A stretch of 64,000 nucleotides of DNA from Thalassoglobus sp. JC818. GTDB lineage: Bacteria > Planctomycetota > Planctomycetia > Planctomycetales > Planctomycetaceae. The stretch spans positions 124,001 to 188,000 of the forward strand of contig NZ_JBFEFI010000006.1 of assembly GCF_040717535.1 (NCBI RefSeq). The letters are read 5' to 3'. Under the pieces are notes generated by a model. That model had not been told where the DNA came from. It searched no databases and worked only from the letters and a program-made list of their open reading frames with translations. Shown in pieces: positions 51,624 to 60,034 of the stretch. Made by a program: the position numbers and the translations under genes. Positions within the stretch are counted from its first letter, which is position 1; each line of letters begins with the position of its first letter.

Positions 51624-53684
51624 TTAGCTGCTGACGCGGCGGATCAGCCAGCCTAGGACTGCCAGCATGGCTGTAAACACGACGAACATTAATTGACCGT
51701 AGCGGATGAAGATGTCTCGAAGTTCATCCATGGGGGCGACTGCTTCAGCCCGGCGCTCTTGTACGACTGCAATCCAGTTGACGTTCTTAAGATTCGCCAC
51801 GGCAGCCAGCCATTCTCCCTCAAAGCTCTCGTCGATGTCGGCAAGCGGGTCGTGATACTCTGAGATCACTCCGTTTCCGTTGACTGCCCTCTCAAGTTGA
51901 TTCTCTTCACCTGAGGAGAGAGCCAGAATTTTCTCAAGCTCGACGTCCGATTGAATCTCTTTGAGATTGGCGGCCGACATCCACGAGTGATCCAGCATGA
52001 CTGGAGATCCCTCGCGCATGTCGACGAGAGACAGGAATCTTGCCTGCCCCGTTTCGGATTCATTGCCGCTCCGAATCCGTCGTTCCCACTGACTGAGCAG
52101 GTCGGTCAGGTGAATCGTCCGGGCGAGCACGCCGATCACTTCCGTATGGTCGTGATTCCAGATCGGAACTGCCACAGCCACCATGTATTGATGCGTGTTG
52201 CTGCTGCGGAAAGCTCCGGAGATTCCGGGAGTTTTTCGCGGTGTATAATCGGTCCCGGCAATATGACCTCGTTCGACACCTCGCCCCAGACCATGGAAGT
52301 AGTCTCGCCAGTCGAAGCGTTGTCCGACGGAACTCTCTTTCTCATCGACCGGGTGCGGGTTTCTGTAAATCTGAATTCCGTTGCGGTCATTGACAAAGAA
52401 GCTGATATCCAGAGTTCGTCGCTGGCGTTTGAGGCGTTCGTCGTTCTCCTGTCTCCACTTCGTCAGGAACTCCCCTAAATCGGGACGGAAGCCATCTGCT
52501 GAGCGTTCGCCGTTTTTCGCAATGAGTTGTTGCGCAAGTCGTTCGAGTTCGTCGGTGCGTTCAGCGAGTTCCTGATCGACACTGGCTGCTAGCAATCTCA
52601 CGGTCGCGGCGTCGCTGGTCAATGCGCGTTCGTAGAGATTTTGTTCTGCCTGTTGAACCGCTTCCGGAACAGCCGTGACGGCAATCCAGAGCATCATTAA
52701 TAGAAACAAGACCGGACCGAGGAAGCCGAGCCACACCAACGGGCGCCGCGAGCGATTGAGTTCTCGTTGTCTTAATCGGTCCAGCACCACCTGTGCATTG
52801 GGAATTCTCTGTGCAGGATCGGGGTTCAGGCAATCATCGATTAAACGAGCCAGTTCTCCGTCCACACCGGATGTGCTGCGGTGTTCATTGGGGGGAGGAG
52901 AGTTTTTGATTGTTCTGCGGTACTCGTGAAGTCGCTCTTCAAGGTTCTGCGAAGCGGATAGTCGCTTCTTCGTTTGCTCGCTGTGGTACGGCGGATTGCC
53001 GGTCACCATGTGATAGAGAACAGCTCCGAGAGCATAAACATCCCAGCGGACATCCGGCACAGCATCGACTGCTGCTTGCTCGGGGGCCATGTAATAAAAG
53101 GTTCCCAAAGCTGGGCTTTGATCGGAGGATAAGCGTGACTGACCAAAATCGCTGAGCCGGGCATCGTCGGCATGATCGAGAAGAATGTTGGCCGGTTTGA
53201 TGTCGCAGTGCAGAATTCCCGCACCGTGCGAATGAACGAGTGCCCGCGCCACTGCTGCGCAGATCTCTATCGAGCGTTTGATCGGCAGTGGACCATCTTC
53301 GAGCAACGAAGCGACCGATTCATGCGGAAGATATTCCATTACGAAGTAGGGCGGATCGTGATCCCACCCCACGTCGAGAAGTCGAACGACATCGCGGGAG
53401 GCATCGAGGACAGCGAGTTTCTCGACTTCGCGTGTCAGGAGTGACCAGTCGAGACCGCGACGGTTTGTGAAGAACTTGATCGCAACCTGTCGGCCCGTTT
53501 TTCGCTCTCGGGCCAGCCAGACCATTCCAAATGATCCTTCGCCGAGACATCGAATAATTTCATACCCCGCAACAGAGGTAGGAACTCGTCCAGTTCGGAG
53601 GCTGAGTTCCTGGGAGACCTGCTGTTCACGTTCATTTTGAACGGGGGTCGATTCAAGAGGCGTCGAGTTTTGAGGACGATTCAT
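51624..53684 (-). CDS. Membrane Ser/Thr protein kinase with extracytoplasmic sensor
   Basis: Seen: a cytoplasmic Hanks-type kinase domain (about residues 40-305) with LGEGSFGMVWLA (Gly loop), the VAIKFF Lys, HCDIKPANILL (catalytic loop, near 157-167), SDFGQSRL (DFG, near 176) and YMAPEQ (APE, near 195). Next come a membrane helix (315-337), an extracytoplasmic region of about 320 residues with Cache/PAS-like strands (DISFFVNDRNGIQIYRN, VAVAVPIWNHDHTEVIGVLAR, WIAVVQERR) and a second helix near the C-terminus (about 662-683). The usual HRD arginine is Cys here, so it is a non-RD kinase. Inference: a receptor kinase sensing a small molecule outside the cytoplasm. Substrates not evident. Confidence 0.92.
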   Translation of the reverse strand: MNRPQNSTPLESTPVQNEREQQVSQELSLRTGRVPTSVAGYEIIRCLGEGSFGMVWLARERKTGRQVAIKFFTNRRGLDWSLLTREVEKLAVLDASRDVVRLLDVGWDHDPPYFVMEYLPHESVASLLEDGPLPIKRSIEICAAVARALVHSHGAGILHCDIKPANILLDHADDARLSDFGQSRLSSDQSPALGTFYYMAPEQAAVDAVPDVRWDVYALGAVLYHMVTGNPPYHSEQTKKRLSASQNLEERLHEYRRTIKNSPPPNEHRSTSGVDGELARLIDDCLNPDPAQRIPNAQVVLDRLRQRELNRSRRPLVWLGFLGPVLFLLMMLWIAVTAVPEAVQQAEQNLYERALTSDAATVRLLAASVDQELAERTDELERLAQQLIAKNGERSADGFRPDLGEFLTKWRQENDERLKRQRRTLDISFFVNDRNGIQIYRNPHPVDEKESSVGQRFDWRDYFHGLGRGVERGHIAGTDYTPRKTPGISGAFRSSNTHQYMVAVAVPIWNHDHTEVIGVLARTIHLTDLLSQWERRIRSGNESETGQARFLSLVDMREGSPVMLDHSWMSAANLKEIQSDVELEKILALSSGEENQLERAVNGNGVISEYHDPLADIDESFEGEWLAAVANLKNVNWIAVVQERRAEAVAPMDELRDIFIRYGQLMFVVFTAMLAVLGWLIRRVSS

Positions 53685-53870
53685 AGCAGCGGCGATGGAC
53701 TTGGGGTTCGAACGGCCGCATCATGACAGTTTTTCGAGTTTTCGTCGATAACGCTTATTCATTGACGTTGAGGAGCTTCATCCCATCCGAAAAGACGAAT
53801 GGGTTGCCGTTCGATTTTTTCTCCAAGAGATGCACACGCCTATTGATGTTCGCCGCATTTCACGTTTTCT

Positions 53871-55298
53871 CTACGCGATAATGTCCTCGACAACGTGCCC
53901 GTGCACGTCGGTCAGCCGGAAATCGCGACCGGAATAGCGGTACGTCAAACGTTCGTGATCAAAACCGAGCAGGTGCAGCATCGTCGCGTGCAAATCATGG
54001 ACATGGACGCGATTTTCGACGGCGCGGAACCCAAATTCGTCGGTCGCTCCGTAGACGGTGCCACCTTTGACACCCCCGCCTGCCATCCAGACCGTGAAGC
54101 CGTGGTGGTTGTGGTCTCGTCCGTTTTGCTTTCCTTGATTTGCGCCAGGTGTGGGAAGTTCGACGACAGGAGTCCGTCCAAATTCTCCTCCCCACAGAAC
54201 GAGCGTTTCATCGAGCAGTCCGCGCTGCTTCAGGTCTTTCAAAAGCGCTCCGAGCGGCTGGTCGAGTTGACCTGCCAAGCGGCGATGATTCTGTTCGAGG
54301 TCATCGTGATTGTCCCAGGGTTGCCCTGCCCCGTGCCAGAGTTGAACGAAACGGACACCTCGTTCGACGAGTCGTCGAGCCATCAAGCACTGTCGGGCGT
54401 GAACCCCTTCTCCGTACATTTGATGAATGTGTTCCGGTTCACGAGAGAGATCGAACGCGTCGGAAGCTTCGATCTGCATGCGGTAAGCAAGCTCTAAAGA
54501 GTGAATGCGCGATTCGAGTTTCGGATCGTGCCCACGCTCGGAAAGATGTTGTCGATTCAGTTCTTGCACGAAATTGAGTTGGTGTCGCTGCTGTTCGAGT
54601 GAGAGCTGCTCGTTCCGAATGTTTGAGATCAGCTCATCAACCCCTTTGCGATTCGTGTCGAGGTAGGTTCCCTGATAGACACCGGGCAAGAACGCGGAAC
54701 GCCAGTTGGCTGTTTCCGTGATCGGATAACCGCCCGGGCACATCGCGATGAATCCCGGCAGATTTTGGTTTTCGGTGCCGAGTCCGTAAGTTAACCAGCT
54801 TCCGAAGCTTGGTCGAATCAAACGCCCGTCACCACAATTCATGAGCATCAGAGAAGGCTCGTGATTGGGAACGTCTGCATGCATCGAGCGGACGACGCAG
54901 ATGTCGTCGATCGATTCCGCTACGTTTTTGAAGAGTTCGCTGACAGGAATTCCACTTTCGCCGTACTGCCGAAACTCATACGGCGACGCCAGAGCAGCTC
55001 CGGTTTTCCGCTCGGTCTTCAGATTCTCCATCGGCAATTCTTTGCCGGCCCATTCCGTCAGCTTCGGTTTGGGGTCGAACGTATCGACGTGAGACGGTCC
55101 GCCATTACAGAAGATGTGAATGACGTGCTTCGCTTTCCCCGGGAAGTGCGACGCTTTAGGGGCCATGGGCGAACGGCTCTCTGACGCCCCGCGGGCTGTG
55201 CCTGATTCTCCGAGAAGCGAAGCGAGCCCGAGCATTCCGAGTCCTTGACCGGAACGCTGCAACATGTCACGTCGGGAAAGATAGGGAAGACCATTCAT
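53871..55298 (-). CDS. DUF1501 protein with Tat signal
   Basis: Seen: a twin-arginine signal (LSRRDMLQRSG, residues 7-17, followed by a hydrophobic segment), then IFCNGGPSHVDTFDPKPKLTE near 60-85 and, further on, LWHGAGQPWDNHDDL near 317 and LWGGEFGRTPV near 365, conserved blocks of the family. Length 475 residues is typical. Known: in Planctomycetota DUF1501 proteins usually follow a DUF1549/DUF1553 gene and resemble the sulfatase/alkaline-phosphatase fold. Here no such partner is adjacent; upstream is a non-coding gap and then divergent genes. Enzymatic activity unknown. Confidence 0.9.
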   Translation of the reverse strand: MNGLPYLSRRDMLQRSGQGLGMLGLASLLGESGTARGASESRSPMAPKASHFPGKAKHVIHIFCNGGPSHVDTFDPKPKLTEWAGKELPMENLKTERKTGAALASPYEFRQYGESGIPVSELFKNVAESIDDICVVRSMHADVPNHEPSLMLMNCGDGRLIRPSFGSWLTYGLGTENQNLPGFIAMCPGGYPITETANWRSAFLPGVYQGTYLDTNRKGVDELISNIRNEQLSLEQQRHQLNFVQELNRQHLSERGHDPKLESRIHSLELAYRMQIEASDAFDLSREPEHIHQMYGEGVHARQCLMARRLVERGVRFVQLWHGAGQPWDNHDDLEQNHRRLAGQLDQPLGALLKDLKQRGLLDETLVLWGGEFGRTPVVELPTPGANQGKQNGRDHNHHGFTVWMAGGGVKGGTVYGATDEFGFRAVENRVHVHDLHATMLHLLGFDHERLTYRYSGRDFRLTDVHGHVVEDIIA

Positions 55299-55709
55299 TG
55301 TGGGACATCGATTCTGAGGATGGAGGCGGGACTCAGGTGGGAAACCAAGTTTCGACCATCATTCGTCATTCGTAAAGTGTAAAAGCTTATTTGGGGTCCG
55401 AAATGCTGCTTTGGTTCACCCCAATGACAATTCTATCGAACAGCCTCTCTTCGGCGAAATGAGACTTCGTCAGCCCTTTTGAGTTCCTCTGGGAATTCAC
55501 GAAGTTCGCGTCGAGCGGTTTTTTGAGACAATTCTTGTTGATCGGTCCAACAGCACGTATCCTTGGTACGTAGTTTTTCCATGATGCCGGAATGCGCCCC
55601 GAGTCTGTCTGCCGACAGTTGAGTGTTTTCGAAAAGCACTCGCACTGCAGGTCTTGGGATTGCAACTCGAAATTTCACTCGAACATTCAATTCCCGGGTG
55701 CGTGTCACT
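55299..55709. other. 411-bp divergent intergenic region
   Basis: Between the DUF1501 gene (minus) and the coiled-coil gene (plus). It should hold both promoters. A 49-codon frame on the minus strand (55433-55582) is too weak to call. Nothing else recognised. Confidence 0.4.
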
Positions 55710-57338
55710 ATGTCACAGTTTCCAAATGCAACCCGCCTGTTGGAACGAGTTCGGTCGCGGTTGACTATTCAGCAATGGTTTCGCCGGATGCTCACCGTCA
55801 CACTCGTCCTGACCGCTATTTGCGGAATTGTGCTGTTGACCGGACGGCTGACGGGTCTGTTCCCCGACTGGTTCACTCCCCGCTCGGTGATCCTCCTTCC
55901 AATTTTAGGCGGAGTCATAGCAGCGTTGATGCCGTGGAAACCGGATGAACGGACAGCAGCGTCTGCCATCGATCAGTCACAATCCTCCAACGATTTGTTC
56001 CTGACACTTCTTTCGATCGAAAAGTCTTCTTCGGAATACCGACCGCTCGTCATTCGCAACGCGGAGAAACTGGCTCCCAACGTGAATCCGGAAATCGTCG
56101 CTCCATTTCAATGGGAACGGTTTTCCATGTGGCCTGTTGCGGCGTTGGTCCTGTTGATGGTTGGTTCAATGTTTGTTCCGACGCTCGACCCGTTTGGGAA
56201 AGTCGCCGAAGCCAAACAAGAGGAAGATCAAAAGAAACTCCTCGAAGAGTCCGCCAAGCAAACGCAGAAGCGAAAAGATGTCCTCGCCCAGAAGAACGTC
56301 GACGCTGAGAACTCAGAAGAAGTCGAGAAAGCTGTCGAAGGACTCAAAATTGGTTTTCAGCGTATGGAAAAAGCTGACCCGAAAGCCAATCTCGAGCGTT
56401 TGAACAAACACCAAAAAGAGATCGGGGAGATTTTCCGGAAGCTGAACTCGGGTGAGTTGAAGTCGCTGTTTGACAAATGGAACAGCGAGCAGAAATTCGG
56501 CTCACTCGAAAACCAGGAAATGTTCCGGGAGTGGCAGAAGAGTCTCCAGCAAGGCAACTCTGAACCGCTGCAACAGGAACTCGACGAACTCTCGGATGCT
56601 CTGAAAGAACTTGCGAAAACCGACGATCCAATTGAACGAACTGAAATCGAACGTCAGATCCAGAAGAAGCTGGATGCGTTGGAAGACTTCTCAGAAAAAC
56701 AGGTCGGATCAAAAGCTCTGACCGCTGCTCTTCAGCGAGTGAAGCAGCAACTTGATGCTTCCAAGGGTGAACCACTCTCTCAAGAAGCGATGGAGTCAAT
56801 TCAGCAATCGATGGAAGTCGCTCAAATGGAAATGGAACTCGTCGCTCAATCAGCGCGAGATCTCCAAAAGCTGGAGAAAGCTCTTGAAGCCATCGCGCAG
56901 GCTAAGCAGATGAACGCCGAAGGTGGCTTGGACGGAGAAGACTTCGAGAGCGATATGACACTCGAAGACTACGCCGAACTTTATGCTCAAATGACCGGTC
57001 GTCAGGGAATGGGAGAAGGTGATGGCGACGGAGAAGGTGAGGGTGACGGCGACGGGCTGGGAGGACAAGGTTTCGGCGAAGGAGGAGAAGCTCCGGAAGA
57101 CGATTCGGTCGAGACAGGTTTCGTCAACGAGACTTCTAAGTCGGCAATTCAGAAGGGCAAAATTCTGCTCTCAATGAAGACAAAAGGGCTCTCCGAATCT
57201 GGAGAAATCAAGGATGAAGAATACAAGCAGATCCTCGGAGACATTCAGCAATCGCTCGATGACGTGATCGACCAGGAGCAAATTCCTCCCGGGTACGTTG
57301 AGTCGATCAAGAAATACTTCGATACGCTCGACAGATAG
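55710..57338 (+). CDS. DUF4175-like coiled-coil membrane protein
   Basis: Seen: a basic N-terminus, two membrane helices (about residues 25-47 and 58-75), a third (about 140-157), a long Lys/Glu/Gln-rich coiled coil (about 170-400), and an acidic Gly/Asp repeat (GEGDGDGEGEGDGDG, near 433-450), then a compact C-terminal segment. Length 542 residues from the ATG at 55710; a start 29 codons earlier is possible but adds a non-protein-like segment. Known: similar membrane coiled-coil proteins lie in planctomycete clusters with vWA and MoxR genes. It is the first gene of a plus-strand run reaching 64 kb, 76 bp before the binding protein gene. Confidence 0.7.
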   Translation: MSQFPNATRLLERVRSRLTIQQWFRRMLTVTLVLTAICGIVLLTGRLTGLFPDWFTPRSVILLPILGGVIAALMPWKPDERTAASAIDQSQSSNDLFLTLLSIEKSSSEYRPLVIRNAEKLAPNVNPEIVAPFQWERFSMWPVAALVLLMVGSMFVPTLDPFGKVAEAKQEEDQKKLLEESAKQTQKRKDVLAQKNVDAENSEEVEKAVEGLKIGFQRMEKADPKANLERLNKHQKEIGEIFRKLNSGELKSLFDKWNSEQKFGSLENQEMFREWQKSLQQGNSEPLQQELDELSDALKELAKTDDPIERTEIERQIQKKLDALEDFSEKQVGSKALTAALQRVKQQLDASKGEPLSQEAMESIQQSMEVAQMEMELVAQSARDLQKLEKALEAIAQAKQMNAEGGLDGEDFESDMTLEDYAELYAQMTGRQGMGEGDGDGEGEGDGDGLGGQGFGEGGEAPEDDSVETGFVNETSKSAIQKGKILLSMKTKGLSESGEIKDEEYKQILGDIQQSLDDVIDQEQIPPGYVESIKKYFDTLDR

Positions 57339-57414
57339 TGGCTTCACCTGCGATTTAGAACTTCCGACTGCAACTCAGACGCTCGCAACTTGATCAATCC
57401 TGGAAAGTCTTTCC

Positions 57415-58446
57415 GTGGCAAGACCGCTGCAGTATGTCCTCATCGGGTTTCTCGTCCTCACGCTTGCGATCGGCTGGATGTCAGTCGCTCGCAGAACTGA
57501 TGAAGCACTTGTCGTCTATTGTGCGCACGACCTGATCTTCGCGAGCCAGATTCTGGATGACTTCGAACGTGAGACTGGCATTCCGGTTGTCGTTGTCGGT
57601 GACACAGAAGCCACGAAATCTCTGGGACTCGTCCAGCGGTTGCTTCGAGAAAAAGACAACCCGGTGTGCGACGTTTTCTGGAACAATCAGGTACTCGGAA
57701 CCGTTGAGCTTGCCGATGCGGGAGTACTTCAACCTTATCGTGGAAGCGGCTTCGAGAGAATTCCGGAACAGTTCAAAGATCCGGACGGGCTGTGGGTCGG
57801 TTTTGGAGGTCGTTTGCGAGTCTGGATCGTCAATACAGACTCCTTCACTGCGGATGAATCGAAAGTGCTGGAAGCCTTTGAGTCGGACGACCTGTCGCAG
57901 ATGACAATTGCAATGCCGCTTTACGGAACGACGCTAACCCACTTCACAATTCTCTGGGACCAGTGGGGCGGCGAGGAAACAAGAGATTGGTATGCCGACC
58001 TGTTGAAACGCGGCTGTCAGATTTCCCCAGGAAATGCGACTGTAAAGAATCTGGTTGCTGAGGGTGTTTGCAAATTCGGCTGGACCGACACAGATGACTA
58101 TTTCGTCGGACTGGATGAAGGCTCCCCGGTCGCGATGCTACCGATCCGAATTGAAGGAAAGACGATCTGCATCCCGAACAGCGTGGCCATGATCAAGGGG
58201 ACTTCCAAGACAGAACAAGCCCAGCAACTGGTCGACTATCTGCTCAGTGAACGTGTCGAACTCGCACTGGCGAAATCAGGTTCCCGACAGGTCCCGCTCG
58301 GCCCAATCGATGAGGAAGCTCTTCCCGAAGATGTCCGTGAACTGATTCCTCTCGCAGCTGAGTCACTGAATGTTACAGACTCCGCGAGTGCCAGAAGCGA
58401 ATGTTTGAAGTGGCTGTCCGAACTGTATACATCTCCTGCTCAATGA
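57415..58446 (+). CDS. ABC importer substrate-binding protein (iron/thiamine type)
   Basis: Type II periplasmic binding protein related to FbpA/FutA. Seen: an N-terminal membrane helix (about residues 6-25) that looks like an uncleaved anchor, then LVVYCAHDLIFASQILDDFE (family opening), GIPVVVVGDTEA, WVGFGGRLRVWIVNTD near 120-140, and KFGWTDTDDYFVG near 220-232, where homologues place metal-binding Tyr and the TDxDD pattern. Length 343 residues is typical. The start is GTG at 57415 with GGAAAG upstream. Followed after 37 bp by the permease gene. Inference: binds Fe(III) or a related ion or cofactor; specificity not fixed. Confidence 0.85.
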   Translation: MARPLQYVLIGFLVLTLAIGWMSVARRTDEALVVYCAHDLIFASQILDDFERETGIPVVVVGDTEATKSLGLVQRLLREKDNPVCDVFWNNQVLGTVELADAGVLQPYRGSGFERIPEQFKDPDGLWVGFGGRLRVWIVNTDSFTADESKVLEAFESDDLSQMTIAMPLYGTTLTHFTILWDQWGGEETRDWYADLLKRGCQISPGNATVKNLVAEGVCKFGWTDTDDYFVGLDEGSPVAMLPIRIEGKTICIPNSVAMIKGTSKTEQAQQLVDYLLSERVELALAKSGSRQVPLGPIDEEALPEDVRELIPLAAESLNVTDSASARSECLKWLSELYTSPAQ

Positions 58447-58483
58447 TTTTCATCGACTTACATTCGGAAATGGGTGATCGCCA

Positions 58484-59887
58484 GTGACCTGGTTGGGTGC
58501 GCTCATCTGGTCGCTGATTCGAAGCCTGATCATTTCCGCATTGGGAACCTGTCTGGCTGAATGGGGCTGTCGAGTTCTCGAATCCCTTCCCCCTGCCCGG
58601 CGGAAGTGGATGATGTTTGCGATGGCTGTCCCGTTTCTAATTCCTTCAGTGATGACGGGATACTGCTTTCGCGACACGTCGATGTCGCTCGTTCATCATC
58701 CGTGGCTGCGCGAATGCCTGTACGGCTCGATTGTGCTCATGCAGCTGTTTCCAGTCGCTGTGATCGTCCTCTGGCTCTCTCCTCCATCTGCTGTGACGGA
58801 GAGTGCGATTCATCTGGGACGTTTAGGTCGCACCTCGTGGAGTTTTCGGTTTCGGCTGGCATTGCAGTCGCGGCTTCAAATCCATCTGACTGCGTTTTGT
58901 CTGTTGTTCTTGCTCTCGTTTCAGGAAGCGGACCTTGCTTCACTCATGCAAGCGAACGGTTGGACCGAATGGATTTTCACAAAGCACTCACGCGGACTGG
59001 AACTTGGCGAAACATTGCGGCTGGCTGCTTTCCCGATGGTTGTGCACCTTCCGTTTCTTATTCCTATCGTTCTGTGGATCAACACCTCGCGACAGCATGA
59101 TCACCACCACATCCGACGACTTTCCCAAGCTCACACAGGGCGTACTTTGTTGATCTGCTTGTGGATCACGATGAGCTGGCTCGTCGTGGTTTTCACTCCG
59201 ACATGGCATCTTGTGCGAGGTTTTCGATTCGGTCTGTACATGGTCGGATCTCAGCCGACACTCATTCGCGAAGTCAGCGATGGAATTCTGATCGGTGCTA
59301 CGTCCGGTTGCGTTTGCCTGGGACTTGCTCTGTTGTTGAGGTCAACGTTTCAAGCAGGAATTCCGAAGTTGTTGCTGTTCCTGCTTTTTCTCCCAGCCTC
59401 GATGGGGAGTCTTCCGTGGGGTTTGACCGTCGCGGAAATCTTTCAAACAGAGAGTTTTCGATTCGCGTACGATACACCAGCCCCTTTGGTTTTGGCGGAG
59501 GTGCTGTACCTATTGCCGCGAGGAATCATCCTCTTTCACTGTTTCGATTTGAGTGATCATTCTCCAGCAAAGAAGATGACTCAGCTGCTCAGTGATTCAG
59601 GAAACGCTACGCAAAAGCAGATCGGCCGAGAACTGCATTGGAAATTTCACGGCCGAAAGGTGTTTGTTGTCGCGTTGTTGTTATCGTACTGGAGTTACTT
59701 CGAAGTCATGCTTCCGTCGATCCTGGCCATGCCTGGATTGGCTCCCATCAATTATGTTCTTTACAATAGTTTACACTATGGGAGGATCGCCGCACTGGGA
59801 GTCAAACTCGCTGTGGGGATTGTCATTCCGTTTGTGTTGATCACCGTTCTGGTTTCACTTCGACGACTGTTCACAAAGTTTCTCTAA
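58484..59887 (+). CDS. ABC importer permease (FbpB-like)
   Basis: Polytopic membrane protein of about 12 helices with two permease-like halves, as in iron(III) FbpB/ThiP proteins. Seen: helices spread across the length, for example MMFAMAVPFLIPSVMTGY near 45-60, AFCLLFLLSFQEADLASLM near 138-157 (the EAA-loop region, degenerate), and a second set from LLICLWITMSWLVVVF near 223. Length 467 residues is slightly short for a two-half permease. The start is a GTG at 58484. It lies between the binding protein and the ATPase gene, as expected for one transporter. Confidence 0.82.
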   Translation: MTWLGALIWSLIRSLIISALGTCLAEWGCRVLESLPPARRKWMMFAMAVPFLIPSVMTGYCFRDTSMSLVHHPWLRECLYGSIVLMQLFPVAVIVLWLSPPSAVTESAIHLGRLGRTSWSFRFRLALQSRLQIHLTAFCLLFLLSFQEADLASLMQANGWTEWIFTKHSRGLELGETLRLAAFPMVVHLPFLIPIVLWINTSRQHDHHHIRRLSQAHTGRTLLICLWITMSWLVVVFTPTWHLVRGFRFGLYMVGSQPTLIREVSDGILIGATSGCVCLGLALLLRSTFQAGIPKLLLFLLFLPASMGSLPWGLTVAEIFQTESFRFAYDTPAPLVLAEVLYLLPRGIILFHCFDLSDHSPAKKMTQLLSDSGNATQKQIGRELHWKFHGRKVFVVALLLSYWSYFEVMLPSILAMPGLAPINYVLYNSLHYGRIAALGVKLAVGIVIPFVLITVLVSLRRLFTKFL

Positions 59888-60034
59888 CTCATCTTCACCA
59901 CTGAATCGTGTGAACGAATTCCCGACAAAGACCGAGAATGTTGCACATGGTTGTGATCCAAATCGGCGTTGAAGAGTTTCATCAGACATAAGACGAATAC
60001 TGGACCGCCCCACTGCAAAGGGCAAATTGCCATC

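Noticed and set aside
55433-55582. Possible 49-codon minus-strand gene upstream of the coiled-coil gene
   Set aside because: No ribosome-binding site and no hydrophobic or domain pattern to support translation.
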